Of a DNA stretch of 64,000 bases, positions 17,013-25,983 are shown piece by piece. Source of the DNA: JAGRKR01 sp041397725 (GTDB lineage: Bacteria; Pseudomonadota; Alphaproteobacteria; Rhizobiales; Hyphomicrobiaceae). The notes beneath the pieces are model-generated. The model searched no databases and was not told the DNA's origin. It saw nothing but the letters and a program-made list of their open reading frames with translations. Where the stretch lies: NCBI GenBank assembly GCA_041397725.1, contig JAWKVZ010000002.1, positions 248,001-312,000 on the forward strand, given 5' to 3'. The number at the start of each line of letters is the position of its first letter. Position 1 is the first letter of the stretch. The position numbers and the translations under genes were made by a program.

Positions 17013-18547
17013 CGACACGCCAGCCGTTGGCACTCAGTCGCGGCCGGCTCGACGATCTCGAGCCCACCGCGGTCGTCGACATCGGCTCGAACTCGGTTCG
17101 CCTCGTCGTCTACGAGGGCGCGCGCCGCAGCCCCGCGCCGCTGTTCAACGAGAAGGTCCTGTGTGGCCTCGGTCGGTCGGTGGCGAGTACAGGCCGGCTT
17201 GGGAGCGACGCCGTGGAGCTGGCGCTGGGCGCGCTCACGCGGTTCGGCCAGATCATCAAGATCCTGAAGGTCCGGGACGTCCGTGCGATCGCCACGGCGG
17301 CGGTTCGCGATGCGCAGGACGGCGCCGCCTTCCTCGCGATGGGTGCGCGTGCGCTCGGCGTGCCGATCGAGCTCCTGTCGGGCAATCGCGAGGCGGAGCT
17401 CGCCGCCCAGGGAATCCGCATGGGCTTCCTGGACCCCGACGGACTGGCGGGGGATCTCGGCGGCGGCAGCCTCGAGCTGATCGATGTCGACCGCGGCCGG
17501 CTGCGGGACTCCGTGACGCTGCCGCTCGGCGGACTGACGCTCATCGACAAGTCCGGTAACAAGCTCGACAAGGCGGCCAGCATCACCGATGCCGCGCTCG
17601 CGGCCGTGCCGTGGCTCGCCAAGGGCAAGCGGCGCACGTTCTATGCCGTCGGCGGCACCTGGCGTGCGCTCGCGAAGCTGCACATGGAGCAGACGCGCTA
17701 TCCACTCCGCGTGATGCAAGGGTATGTCGTGCCGACGCCGGAGATCATCAGGTTCTGCGAGCAGATCCGCCGTACGCGAAAGCAGGAGAACGGCAAACTG
17801 CTCGACGCGGTGTCACGGCCCCGGCGCGAGGCGCTGCCCTACGGCGCGCTGGTGCTGGAGCGGGTTCTGCGCCGGCTGGAGCCCAGTGAGGTCGTGTTCT
17901 CCGTGTTCGGTATCCGCGAGGGGCTGCTGTTCGGCAATCTCAGTCCCGCCGAGCAGAAGAAGGATCCGCTGATCGCCTTCTGCGAGGACTACGCCCGCCT
18001 GCGTTCCCGTTCGTTCGAGCATGCGCGCGAGCTCGGGTGCTGGACCGCTCCCGTCTTTGCCCGGCGCGAGCTCGAGGAAACGCCGGACGAAAAGCGCTTG
18101 CGCGAGGCCGCGTGCCTGCTGTCCGACATCGGCTGGCGGGCGCATCCCGACTACCGCGCCGAGCAGAGCATCAACGTGATCGCCCACGCGGCGCTCGCAG
18201 GCATCGATCATCCCGGCCGGATCTTCCTCGCTCTGACGGTCTATTACCGCCATGTCGGCAACGGCCGCGAGGAGGCGCGAGATATGCTCCTGCGCCAGCT
18301 CAAGGAGCGCGTCGGCAAAAAGTCCTTGAAGCGGGCGCGCATCCTTGGCGCGGCGCTGCGGACCGCCCACATGATCTCGATCGGCGTGGCCGGCGTCATC
18401 GGCGAGACCGCGATCGGCTATGAGCGAGGCAAGCTCGTTCTGACCCTGCCGCGACGTCTGGCCGGTCTCGACGGCGAGCGGCTGAGGCGGCGGTTGGCAG
18501 GACTCGGCAGTCTCGTGGATTGCCAGACCATGATCCGCATCTCCTAG
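17009..18547 (+). CDS. ppx: Exopolyphosphatase / Ppx-GppA family
   Basis: Exopolyphosphatase of the ASKHA fold, 512 residues, hydrolysing terminal phosphates of polyphosphate and possibly pppGpp. N-terminal phosphate-binding signature VVDIGSNSVRLVVYEG (about 18-33) and the second loop GDLGGGSLELIDVD near residue 150 are clear. Downstream, FYAVGGTWRALAKLH is the third family block. The C-terminal third (after about 330) is the HD-like helical domain with LSDIGWRAHPDYRAEQS. The start is GTG 17009, overlapping the ppk stop. Ends at TAG 18545-18547; the next gene, a DnaJ-type chaperone, has its own promoter-like sequence. Confidence 0.95.
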   Translation: MTTRQPLALSRGRLDDLEPTAVVDIGSNSVRLVVYEGARRSPAPLFNEKVLCGLGRSVASTGRLGSDAVELALGALTRFGQIIKILKVRDVRAIATAAVRDAQDGAAFLAMGARALGVPIELLSGNREAELAAQGIRMGFLDPDGLAGDLGGGSLELIDVDRGRLRDSVTLPLGGLTLIDKSGNKLDKAASITDAALAAVPWLAKGKRRTFYAVGGTWRALAKLHMEQTRYPLRVMQGYVVPTPEIIRFCEQIRRTRKQENGKLLDAVSRPRREALPYGALVLERVLRRLEPSEVVFSVFGIREGLLFGNLSPAEQKKDPLIAFCEDYARLRSRSFEHARELGCWTAPVFARRELEETPDEKRLREAACLLSDIGWRAHPDYRAEQSINVIAHAALAGIDHPGRIFLALTVYYRHVGNGREEARDMLLRQLKERVGKKSLKRARILGAALRTAHMISIGVAGVIGETAIGYERGKLVLTLPRRLAGLDGERLRRRLAGLGSLVDCQTMIRIS

Positions 18548-18710
18548 GGCGTGAACTGCGGCGCCCGGCGGCGGGCAGCATGTCCGATGAGGCCGCAGGC
18601 CGCAGCTTCCGCTTGTGAACGAGGCTATGATTGACGACTTTGGCTGTGCGGACGGCGGTTCATGGTCCCGTCGGGGAAATTCCGGCGGTGCGGCTAGAGC
18701 GGACAGCGAT

Positions 18711-18737
18711 TTGACATCTTTTCAGGTCTGGTATCCT
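18711..18737 (+). promoter_or_regulatory. Putative promoter of the DnaJ-family gene
   Basis: A consensus -35 box TTGACA (18711-18716) is followed after 15 nt by TATCCT (18732-18737). Transcription would begin roughly 20 bases before the ATG at 18766, leaving a short leader. The short spacer keeps confidence modest. Confidence 0.4.
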
Positions 18738-18765
18738 GACACGACCAGACAGCCCAGGACACTGG

Positions 18766-19659
18766 ATGGCCAGAGACCCATATACTGTGCTCGGTGTCGA
18801 GCGTACGGCGAGCGACGACACCATTCGCGGGCACTATCGCAAGCTCGCCAAGGAGCTGCACCCGGACCTCAATCCGGGTGACAAGGCTGCGGAGGCACGC
18901 TTCAAGGAGGTGTCTGCGGCCTACGCCATCATTGGCGACGCGGAGAAGCGCAAGCAGTACGACAGAGGCGAGATCGATTCTGCCGGTGAGCCGCGGCGCG
19001 GCTTCCACGGCGCCCGCGCCGGCGGTGGGCCCGGCGGCGGAGGCGGACGGCCGTTCGGCGATTTTCCCTTCGACGACATCATCTCGGACATTTTCGGTGG
19101 CGCCCGCTCGAGGGATCCCCGCCAGTCGCGGGGGCGGGGCCAGGATATGCGCTACACGCTCGAGGTGGAGTTCCTGGAAGCGGTCAACGGCGCCAAGAAG
19201 CGTGTGACCATCCCCGGCGGCGGCACCCTCGATCTCAATGTACCGGCCGGCGTCGTCGATGGGCAGGTCCTGCGGCTCAAGGGCAAGGGACAGCGCTCGG
19301 CCATGGGCGGCGAGGTCGGAGATGCGCTGGTCGAGATCAAGGTCCGGTCGCATCCGAGCTTCCGGCGCGAAGGCGACGACATCGTCATCGAGCTGCCCGT
19401 CGCGTTCGACGAGGCGGCGCTCGGGGCCAAGATCGAGGTCCAGACCGTCACGGGCCGGGTGCAGCTCACGCTGCCCAAGGGCACGAGCAGCGGCCAGGTT
19501 TTCCGTCTGAAGGGCAAGGGTGTCGTCAACAGCGTCTCGGGCAAGACGGGCGACCAGCTCGTGCGGGTCAAGATCATGATGCCGGAAACGATCGATCCCG
19601 AGCTTGAAAGCTTCCTCACCGAGTGGCGCAAGACGCACAAGTTCGATCCAGGGCGGTAA
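18766..19659 (+). CDS. DnaJ C-terminal domain protein (CbpA-like co-chaperone)
   Basis: Type II/III Hsp40 of 297 residues that should stimulate DnaK. The J domain occupies residues 1-70, starting DPYTVLGVERTASDD, with the catalytic HPD tripeptide at 32-34. A glycine-rich linker with runs of G and a DFPFDDIISDIFGG segment spans about 80-115. The C-terminal beta-sandwich substrate-binding domains follow (for example KRVTIPGGGTLDLNVPAGV and VTGRVQLTLPKGTSSGQVF). The zinc-finger of true DnaJ is absent, so it is CbpA-like. ATG 18766. It converges with rnd, with inverted repeats in the gap. Confidence 0.92.
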   Translation: MARDPYTVLGVERTASDDTIRGHYRKLAKELHPDLNPGDKAAEARFKEVSAAYAIIGDAEKRKQYDRGEIDSAGEPRRGFHGARAGGGPGGGGGRPFGDFPFDDIISDIFGGARSRDPRQSRGRGQDMRYTLEVEFLEAVNGAKKRVTIPGGGTLDLNVPAGVVDGQVLRLKGKGQRSAMGGEVGDALVEIKVRSHPSFRREGDDIVIELPVAFDEAALGAKIEVQTVTGRVQLTLPKGTSSGQVFRLKGKGVVNSVSGKTGDQLVRVKIMMPETIDPELESFLTEWRKTHKFDPGR

Positions 19660-19727
19660 TACGCCTCTCTCGCTCTGGCGTACTGTTGTGCGTCGGGAGC
19701 CTGGGCGGACGAGGGGGCGCCGGCTCC
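19660..19727. terminator. Inverted repeats between convergent dnaJ-like gene and rnd
   Basis: Two stem-loops fill the gap. TACGCC (19660-19665)/GGCGTA (19677-19682) lies directly after the DnaJ-family stop. GGAGCC (19696-19701)/GGCTCC (19722-19727) abuts the rnd stop. Each could stop transcription from its own side; T tracts are weak. Confidence 0.4.
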
Positions 19728-20891
19728 TCAGCCCCCGGATTTGTTCAGCGACACGCCGACGACCGCGCCCTTTCGCACGGCAAGCGCCAGCCGGCCCTCC
19801 TTGAGCGCCAGCGCCTTGGCGCCGAACAGCTCCCGCCGCCAGCCCTTGAGCGCCGCCACGTCCGGGGCATCCTCGACGGCGATCCGCTCGAGGTCTTCCG
19901 AGGTGGCGATCAGCTTCGGCGCGACCTTGTGATGGTTCGCCTCCGCCTTGAGGAGGACGCGGAGCATGTCGATCAGGGCGAAGGCCTGCGAGGGAACCGC
20001 CTCTCCGGCCCGCAGGTGCGGCACAGTCGACAGGTCGCGCGCCAGCCCGGCCTTGACGGCCTCGACGATCTCCCTGGCGCGGGACGAGCGCGCGAAGCCT
20101 TCGCTCAGCGTCCGCAGCTCGCCGAGTTGCGAGGCCTCGGTCGGCGCCTGATTGGCGATATCGTAGAGCGCCTCGTCCCGCAGGATGCGCGAGCGGGGCA
20201 CGTCCTGCCCCTGGGCAAGCCGTTCGCGCCAGGCCGCCAGCTCCATCAGCACGGCAAGCCCGCGGCGGTTGCGGACCCTGAGCTTGAGACGCGACCAGGC
20301 ATGCTCCGGCTCGATCTTGTAGGTCGAGGGATCGGTCAGCGTGGACATCTCCTCGCTGAGCCAGTGCGCCCGCCCGCTGCCCTCGAGGTCGCCCTTGAGG
20401 TAGAGGTAGATGTCGCGCAGGTAGGTGACGTCGCCGAGCGCGTAGGTGAGCTGCTTCTGCGAAAGCGGGCGGCGGCCCCAATCCGTAAAGCGGGAGGTCT
20501 TGTCGATGTGCGAGCCGACGACCTGCTTGACGAGGTTCCCGTAGCTGACGGCCTCGCCGAAGCCGCAGACCATGGCCGCCACCTGCGTGTCGAAGATCGG
20601 GGTCGGGATGATGCCGGCCTTGGTGTAGACGATCTCGACGTCCTGGCGTGCGGCGTGGAAGACCTTGAGCACCTTCTCGTTCGCCATCAGGGCGTAGAAC
20701 GGGCCGAGATCGATTCCCGGCGCCAGGGGGTCGACGACCATCTCCTCCTCGCGGCAGGCGAGCTGAATGAGGCAGAGCTTCGGCCAGAATGTCGTTTCGC
20801 GCATGAACTCGGTATCGACCGTGACGAAGTCGTGCTGAGCCAGCCGGTCTACGGCGGCAGCGAGCTCGTTTGTGGTCGTGATGACGCGCAT
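19728..20891 (-). CDS. rnd: Ribonuclease D (rnd)
   Basis: 3'-5' exoribonuclease of the DEDD superfamily that trims stable RNA precursors such as tRNA. With the start at ATG 20891 it has 387 residues. Exo motif I is FVTVDTEFMRE, exo II is VFHAARQDVEIVYTKAG, and exo III is KQLTYALGDVTYLRDIY. The two C-terminal HRDC domains include LAAWRERLAQGQDVPRSRIL. An in-frame ATG at 20963 would add 24 residues, but no ribosome site is seen there and the family normally starts close to the MRVITT sequence chosen. It is divergent from a class-V aminotransferase gene. Confidence 0.93.
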   Translation of the reverse strand: MRVITTTNELAAAVDRLAQHDFVTVDTEFMRETTFWPKLCLIQLACREEEMVVDPLAPGIDLGPFYALMANEKVLKVFHAARQDVEIVYTKAGIIPTPIFDTQVAAMVCGFGEAVSYGNLVKQVVGSHIDKTSRFTDWGRRPLSQKQLTYALGDVTYLRDIYLYLKGDLEGSGRAHWLSEEMSTLTDPSTYKIEPEHAWSRLKLRVRNRRGLAVLMELAAWRERLAQGQDVPRSRILRDEALYDIANQAPTEASQLGELRTLSEGFARSSRAREIVEAVKAGLARDLSTVPHLRAGEAVPSQAFALIDMLRVLLKAEANHHKVAPKLIATSEDLERIAVEDAPDVAALKGWRRELFGAKALALKEGRLALAVRKGAVVGVSLNKSGG

Positions 20892-21032
20892 GGGGGCGGT
20901 ATAGCCGAGGATTTGTATCTTGTCGCCTGCAACCTCTACTGTCGGTTGCCCCTGTTTGTCCATGTATTGCTGGCAGGAGGGCGGATGCTGCGCTAACCTT
21001 GCTCGTGACAGTCATTTTCGTCGGAGGGGCAG

Positions 21033-22265
21033 ATGAGTGAGGGCGTGAGCGTGCCGGCCGCCCGGCTGGCCGAACTGCGGCAGCAGGAGTTTCCGGGCGC
21101 CTGCAAGGCGCCTTACCTCAACACGGCGGCGCGCTCGCTGCTGCCGCGATCGTCGCAGGCGGCGATGGTCGAGACGCTCGACTTGCTCGCCGCCGGCGAT
21201 GTCGACAAGGACGCTTGGTTCGCGCTGATGGAGCGGGTGCGCGGCAAGGTCGCGCGTCTCATCCATGCCGATGCCGACGAGATCGCCTTCACGAAGAACA
21301 TTTCCGAAGGCCTCAACATCATCGCGACGGCCTTCGACTGGAAGCCCGGCGAGAGCGTCGTCATCTGTCCGGACATCGAGCATCCCAACAATATCTTTCC
21401 CTGGTACAACCTCGAGGCCCGCGCCGGGATCAAGGTCAAAGAGGTGCAGTCGAAGGACGGACGCGTCTCCGCGGAGTCCATCCTCGGCGCCATCGACGCT
21501 TCGACGCGCATGGTCGCCCTCGCGACGGTGTCCTTCAGCCCGGGCTATCACTCTCCGGTGGCCGAGATCGGCCGCGCTTGTCGCGAGCGCGGCGTGTTCT
21601 TCCTGGTCGATGGCGCGCAGTCGGTGGGGCACATCCACACCGATGTCGAGGCGCTGTCGATCGACGGTCTCGCCGCCTCCACCCAGAAGAGCCTCATGGG
21701 TGTCTACGGCATGGGCTTTCTCTACTGCCGGCGCGCCTGGGCCGAACGGCTGCGTCCGGCCTATCTGGCGCGGTTCGGCGTCGATCTCGGCGGCGGTGCG
21801 CACGAGGCGACTCGCGGCAGCGCCGACGTCAAGCTGATGCCGGGCGCCCGCCGCTTCGAGGTCGGGAACTACAATTTTCCCGCCGCTGCGGCGCTCGATC
21901 GCTCGCTCGACATCCTGCTCGAGATCGGCACCGAGGCGATCGAGGCGCACGTGGACGCGCTCGCGCATCGTCTCGCGTCGGGACTGCTGCAGCTCGGCCT
22001 GCCGGTGATGGGCGGACGGCCCGGGCCGCATCTCGGCGGCATCGTCTCGGTCGGACACCTCGGCGCCGGCGGCCACGATACCGCGGAGGACCCTGCCATG
22101 GCCTCGCTGCATGAGGCTTTGACCGCGGCCGGCATCCGGCTCTCGGTGCGTCAGGGCATGCTGCGCTTCTCGATGCACCTCTTCAACGACACCGACGACA
22201 TCGAGAAGGTCCTGCATGTGGCTCGGGCATGGCGTGACGCAAATCCGAGCATGGTGGCTGCGTGA
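21033..22265 (+). CDS. Class-V aminotransferase-fold PLP enzyme (copy 1)
   Basis: PLP-dependent fold-type I enzyme of 410 residues, related to cysteine desulfurases and isopenicillin-N-epimerase-like proteins. It has the cofactor-binding blocks AFTKNISEGLNIIA, VVICPDIEHPNNIFPWYN and FFLVDGAQSVGHIHTD (PLP Asp and Gln). The Schiff-base lysine is K219 in STQKSLMGVYGMG. No conserved active-site cysteine loop of true desulfurases was recognised. Starts at ATG 21033 after GGAGGGG. It lies 177 bp upstream of the aapJQMP transporter and has a diverged paralogue just downstream of that operon, which suggests that these enzymes process an amine or amino acid imported by it. Reaction unknown. Confidence 0.85.
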   Translation: MSEGVSVPAARLAELRQQEFPGACKAPYLNTAARSLLPRSSQAAMVETLDLLAAGDVDKDAWFALMERVRGKVARLIHADADEIAFTKNISEGLNIIATAFDWKPGESVVICPDIEHPNNIFPWYNLEARAGIKVKEVQSKDGRVSAESILGAIDASTRMVALATVSFSPGYHSPVAEIGRACRERGVFFLVDGAQSVGHIHTDVEALSIDGLAASTQKSLMGVYGMGFLYCRRAWAERLRPAYLARFGVDLGGGAHEATRGSADVKLMPGARRFEVGNYNFPAAAALDRSLDILLEIGTEAIEAHVDALAHRLASGLLQLGLPVMGGRPGPHLGGIVSVGHLGAGGHDTAEDPAMASLHEALTAAGIRLSVRQGMLRFSMHLFNDTDDIEKVLHVARAWRDANPSMVAA

Positions 22266-22319
22266 TCGGCAATCGGCCGGTGGAGAACGTGTTTCTTCAC
22301 CGACTTCGGCCCGACGAGG

Positions 22320-22348
22320 TTGACAGTACGATCGCATTGCGATGCCAT
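22320..22348 (+). promoter_or_regulatory. Putative promoter of the aap operon
   Basis: TTGACA (22320-22325) is followed after 17 nt by TGCCAT (22343-22348), placing transcription start about 85 bases before aapJ. The -35 is perfect but the -10 is weak. Confidence 0.4.
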
Positions 22349-22442
22349 CACTTCATAGTCTGCCCGCGCACAGACGGGTAGCCGACGCGCAATCCGGCCG
22401 CTGCGAACGACCGGGCTTAGAAAGAAGCAAGGGAGATCAATC

Positions 22443-23480
22443 ATGAAGGCGTTGAGACGATCCGGTTGGCTGGCTGTTGCCGCCAGCGTTGCATTCCTTT
22501 CCACGCCGGCCGTTGCCGCCGACGGGCCGATGGTGACCAAGATCAAGCAGCGCGGCGAGCTCGCCTGCGGCGTGCATACGGGCCGCTACGGCTTCGCCGT
22601 CGCCGACAGCCAGGGCAAGTGGATCGGGCTCGACGTCGATTTCTGCAAGGCCGTGGCCGCGGCGATCCTCGGTGACGCCAACAAGGTGAAGTACGTGCCG
22701 ATGAGCGCCGTGCAGCGCTTCCCTGCCTTGCAGTCGGGCGAGATCGATGTTCTCTCGCGCACGACGACCGTGACGCTCACCCGTGACGTCTCGCTCGGTC
22801 TGCACTTCGGCCCGACCACCTTTTACACCGGCACCGGCTTCATGGTGCGCAAGACCACCAAGGCCACCAAGCTCGAGCAGCTTGCCGGCGCCACGGTCTG
22901 CGTCGTGCCGGGCTCCACGACGGAAAAGAACATCGCGGCGCTCTTCAAGGCCCGCAAGATCAAGTACACGCCGGTCGTCATCGAGAGCCAGAAGGCCATG
23001 GTCGGCGCCTATTTCTCCGGGCGCTGCGACGTCATGAGCATGGATCACGCGGGTCTGCCCGGTCACCGCCGCTTTGACGCGAAGAACCCCGACGAGCACT
23101 TCATCTTCGAGGAGGTCTACTCCAAGGAGCCGCTCGCCATGGCCATCCGCCAGGGTGACGACCAGTTCTACGACATCATCAAGTGGGTCACGCACGTCAC
23201 GTTCAACGCCGAGGAGTACGACGTCCATCAGGCCAACGTCGACGAGGTGCTGAAGACCACCACCAACCCCGACGTGCAGCGCATGCTCGGCAAGATCGGC
23301 GGGCTCGGCAAGAAGCTCGGTCTCGACGACCAGTGGGGCTACCGGATCATCAAGCAGGTCGGCAGCTACAAGGACATCTACGACCGCAATTTCGGCGAAA
23401 AGTCCCCGCTCAAGCTGCCGCGCGGCCTCAACAAGCAGTGGACGCAGGGCGGCCTGCTCTACGGCTACCCGATCAAGTAG
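22443..23480 (+). CDS. aapJ: General L-amino acid ABC transporter, substrate-binding protein (aapJ)
   Basis: Periplasmic binding protein of 345 residues, family 3 solute-binding fold. A signal peptide (KALRRSGWLAVAASVAFLS, cleaved after AVAA near residue 27) directs export. The mature domain shows the family patterns RGELACGVHTGRYGFAVAD, WIGLDVDFCKAVAAAILGD and RFPALQSGEIDVLSRTTTVT, as in AapJ of rhizobia, which binds a broad range of L-amino acids. The ATG at 22443 follows AAGGGAG. It is the first gene of aapJQMP. A strong hairpin after its stop probably keeps its transcript level above that of the membrane genes, as is usual for binding proteins. Confidence 0.94.
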   Translation: MKALRRSGWLAVAASVAFLSTPAVAADGPMVTKIKQRGELACGVHTGRYGFAVADSQGKWIGLDVDFCKAVAAAILGDANKVKYVPMSAVQRFPALQSGEIDVLSRTTTVTLTRDVSLGLHFGPTTFYTGTGFMVRKTTKATKLEQLAGATVCVVPGSTTEKNIAALFKARKIKYTPVVIESQKAMVGAYFSGRCDVMSMDHAGLPGHRRFDAKNPDEHFIFEEVYSKEPLAMAIRQGDDQFYDIIKWVTHVTFNAEEYDVHQANVDEVLKTTTNPDVQRMLGKIGGLGKKLGLDDQWGYRIIKQVGSYKDIYDRNFGEKSPLKLPRGLNKQWTQGGLLYGYPIK

Positions 23481-23500
23481 GGCCTGGCCCTCGACAGCGG

Positions 23501-23532
23501 GAACGGCGAGCCTCGCAGCAGGCTCGCCGTTC
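23501..23532 (+). terminator. 13-bp intercistronic hairpin between aapJ and aapQ
   Basis: GAACGGCGAGCCT (23501-23513) and AGGCTCGCCGTTC (23520-23532) are perfectly complementary with a 6-nt loop. The position between binding-protein and permease genes suits partial termination or protection of the aapJ mRNA 3' end. Confidence 0.7.
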
Positions 23533-23568
23533 TGACTTTCCATTGGCGAGCTTCCACGGGCGGATCTA

Positions 23569-24756
23569 GTGGCGCAAGCGGAGACATTTCAGGACGGCCC
23601 GCGTCGCGGCGGCTCGCTCCTCTACTCGACGGCCTTCCGTGGCGTCGCCTATCAGATCCTGCTCGCGGCCGGCGTGATCCTGGTCGGCTATTTCCTCTAT
23701 TCCAACGTCAACCAGAACCTCGAGCGGCAAAGCATCGCCACGGGCTTCAGGTTCCTCACCGAGTCGGCCGGCTTCGACATCGGCGAATCCCTCATCCCCT
23801 ACGATTCCAACGACAGCTACGGCAAGGCGCTCGTCGTCGGCATCCTGAATACGCTGCTGGTCTCCGTGTTCGGTGTCGTGCTGGCAACGATCCTCGGCGG
23901 CTTCATGGGGATCGCCCGGGTGTCGCGGAACTGGCTCGCGGCCAAGCTCGCCTCGATGTACGTCGAGGTGATGCGCAACATCCCAGTCGTGCTGCACGTC
24001 ATCTTCTGGGCGGCCGTCTTCCGCAACCTGCCGGGTCCCAAGGAATCGATCCATCCCTTCGAGGGCCTCTATTTCAACAATCGCGGTCTCATCTTCGCGG
24101 TGCCGAAGGCCAATCCGGCCTATGTCTGGGTCGGCGTGGCCTTCCTCGTGGGCCTCGTGGCCGCCTTCCTGTTCGTGCGCTGGGCCGACCGGCGGCGCGA
24201 GCGCACCGGCAAGTTCATGCCGACGTTCTGGCCGGCGCTGGCCATCATGATCGGCCTGCCACTCGTGACCTGGCTGGTGCAGGGCGCACCGCTCGTCTGG
24301 GACAAGCCGACCTTCGGCGCCTTCAACTTCTCCGGTGGCGCCGTCCTGACGCCGGAGTTCATCGCCCTCCTGGTCGGCATCGTCGTCTATACCGGCGCCT
24401 TCATCGCCGAGATCGTGCGCGCGGGCATCCAGTCCGTGCCGCGCGGCCAGATCGAGGCGGCCCGCTCACTCGGTCTGAGGTCGGGTTTCGTCATGCGCTA
24501 CGTGACGCTGCCGCAGGCGCTGCGCGTGATCGTGCCGCCGACGACGAGCCAGTACCTGAGCCTCGCCAAGAACTCGTCGCTCGGCGTGTTCATCGGCTAT
24601 CCCGAGCTGGTCAACGTCGCCAACACGACCCTCAATCAGACGGGGCAGGCGGTCGAGGCCGTGGGCATCATGATGACGGTCTATCTGCTTATGAGCCTGA
24701 CCATCTCCATCATCATGAACCTCTACAACCGAAAGACGATAATCCGGGAACGCTAG
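23569..24756 (+). CDS. aapQ: General L-amino acid ABC transporter permease (aapQ)
   Basis: Inner-membrane permease of 395 residues, longer than typical HisMQ-type permeases because of a mid-protein insertion with extra transmembrane segments, a known trait of AapQ/AapM. The N-terminal permease signature is YGKALVVGILNTLLVSVFGV; the ATPase-coupling EAA loop near the C-terminus reads PRGQIEAARSLGLRSGF. VYTGAFIAEIVRAGIQSVP precedes it. The start is GTG 23569, with only a weak upstream site. It lies 88 bp after aapJ, with a hairpin in between, and is followed by aapM. Confidence 0.93.
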   Translation: MAQAETFQDGPRRGGSLLYSTAFRGVAYQILLAAGVILVGYFLYSNVNQNLERQSIATGFRFLTESAGFDIGESLIPYDSNDSYGKALVVGILNTLLVSVFGVVLATILGGFMGIARVSRNWLAAKLASMYVEVMRNIPVVLHVIFWAAVFRNLPGPKESIHPFEGLYFNNRGLIFAVPKANPAYVWVGVAFLVGLVAAFLFVRWADRRRERTGKFMPTFWPALAIMIGLPLVTWLVQGAPLVWDKPTFGAFNFSGGAVLTPEFIALLVGIVVYTGAFIAEIVRAGIQSVPRGQIEAARSLGLRSGFVMRYVTLPQALRVIVPPTTSQYLSLAKNSSLGVFIGYPELVNVANTTLNQTGQAVEAVGIMMTVYLLMSLTISIIMNLYNRKTIIRER

Positions 24757-24824
24757 GCTGCGCCGTGGAGCCCGAGGCGCGGACATAGCTGCCAGACCCG
24801 ACGAGTGAGAGATACGAAAGTGCG

Positions 24825-25967
24825 ATGGCGGATACGTTGACCAGAGCAGGCGAGCCGGGCGGTCCTTCGACGAGGGCTGCGCCGACGCGCGCCTCGGCGC
24901 CGCCGCCCGAGGAGAAGATCGCCGTCCTGCGCTGGCTCAGAGACAATCTCTTCTCCTCCCCCTTCAATACGCTGGTGACGATTCTGATCGTCGCCGGCCT
25001 CGTCAAGGTCGTGCCGGGGCTGTTTGCCTGGGGCATTCAGAACGCCGTCTGGTATACGAAGGATCATGAGGTCTGCCGCGCCGCGAGCGGCGCCTGCTGG
25101 GCGGTGATCGGCGAGAAGCATCGTCCGATGCTCTTCGGCCTCTACCCGTATGCCGAGCACTGGCGGCTGGTGGTCGCGCTCGTGCTCTATCTCGGCGCCT
25201 TCTCCATCACGCTCATGCGCAGGTTCTGGAACCCGGTGTTCCTGATCGCTCTGTGGGTCGTGGTCGGCACCGCCGTCGGCATTCTGTTGTGGGGCGGCGT
25301 CTTCGGACTGACGTTCGTGCCCTCGAGTCAGTGGGGTGGGCTGCCGCTCACCATGGTGCTGTTCACCGGCACGGTCGTGCTCGGCATGCCGGTTGCTGTT
25401 CTGCTGGCCCTCGGCAGGCGCTCGCATCTGCCGCTCGTCAAGACGGTGTGCGTCACCTTCATCGAGACGCTGCGCGGCGTGCCGCTGATCACCATTCTGT
25501 TCGTGGCGGTGAACGTCTTCCCGCTTTTCCTGCCGTCCGGCATGGAGATCAATACGCTGCTGCGCATCATCGTCGGCATGGCGATCTTCTTCGCCTGCTA
25601 TCAGGCCGAGGTGATCCGCGGCGGCTTGCAGGCAATCCCGCGCGGACAGTACGAGGCCGCCGAATCCCTCGGCCTTACCTATTGGCAGATGACCCGGCGG
25701 ATCGTGCTGCCGCAGGCGTTGCGCATCTGTCTGCCGGCAATGGTCAACCACATCATCGCCGCCATCAAGAACACCTCGTTCGTGCTCATCATCGGCTTGT
25801 TCGACATCCTGACGGCGACGACGAATGTGCTCGAAGACCCGCTCTGGCGGCGCTTCTTCGTCGAGGCCTATCTGTTCGTCGCGCTGGTCTACTTCGTGTT
25901 CTGCTATGCGCTTTCCAAGTACAGCCAGCGCCTCGAGCAATGGCTGAGCGCCGGCCGCCAATACTGA
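24825..25967 (+). CDS. aapM: General L-amino acid ABC transporter permease (aapM)
   Basis: Second membrane subunit, 380 residues, partner of AapQ. The cytoplasmic N-terminus is Ala/Pro rich; hydrophobic helices start near residue 45. The periplasmic loop DHEVCRAASGACWAVIGEKH contains two cysteines that could pair. The permease core has VCVTFIETLRGVPLITILF, and the EAA loop is RGQYEAAESLGLTYWQMT. The ATG at 24825 is chosen; the ribosome site is weak. It ends 16 bp before aapP. Confidence 0.93.
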   Translation: MADTLTRAGEPGGPSTRAAPTRASAPPPEEKIAVLRWLRDNLFSSPFNTLVTILIVAGLVKVVPGLFAWGIQNAVWYTKDHEVCRAASGACWAVIGEKHRPMLFGLYPYAEHWRLVVALVLYLGAFSITLMRRFWNPVFLIALWVVVGTAVGILLWGGVFGLTFVPSSQWGGLPLTMVLFTGTVVLGMPVAVLLALGRRSHLPLVKTVCVTFIETLRGVPLITILFVAVNVFPLFLPSGMEINTLLRIIVGMAIFFACYQAEVIRGGLQAIPRGQYEAAESLGLTYWQMTRRIVLPQALRICLPAMVNHIIAAIKNTSFVLIIGLFDILTATTNVLEDPLWRRFFVEAYLFVALVYFVFCYALSKYSQRLEQWLSAGRQY

Positions 25968-25983
25968 TCCGGAGACATACGTC

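Noticed and set aside
14661..17033. 790-residue minus-strand open frame opposite ppk
   Set aside because: Antisense to a certain ppk; no recognisable domain. The same reasoning removes long antisense frames at 3344-5443, 36209-38677 and 12074-13870.
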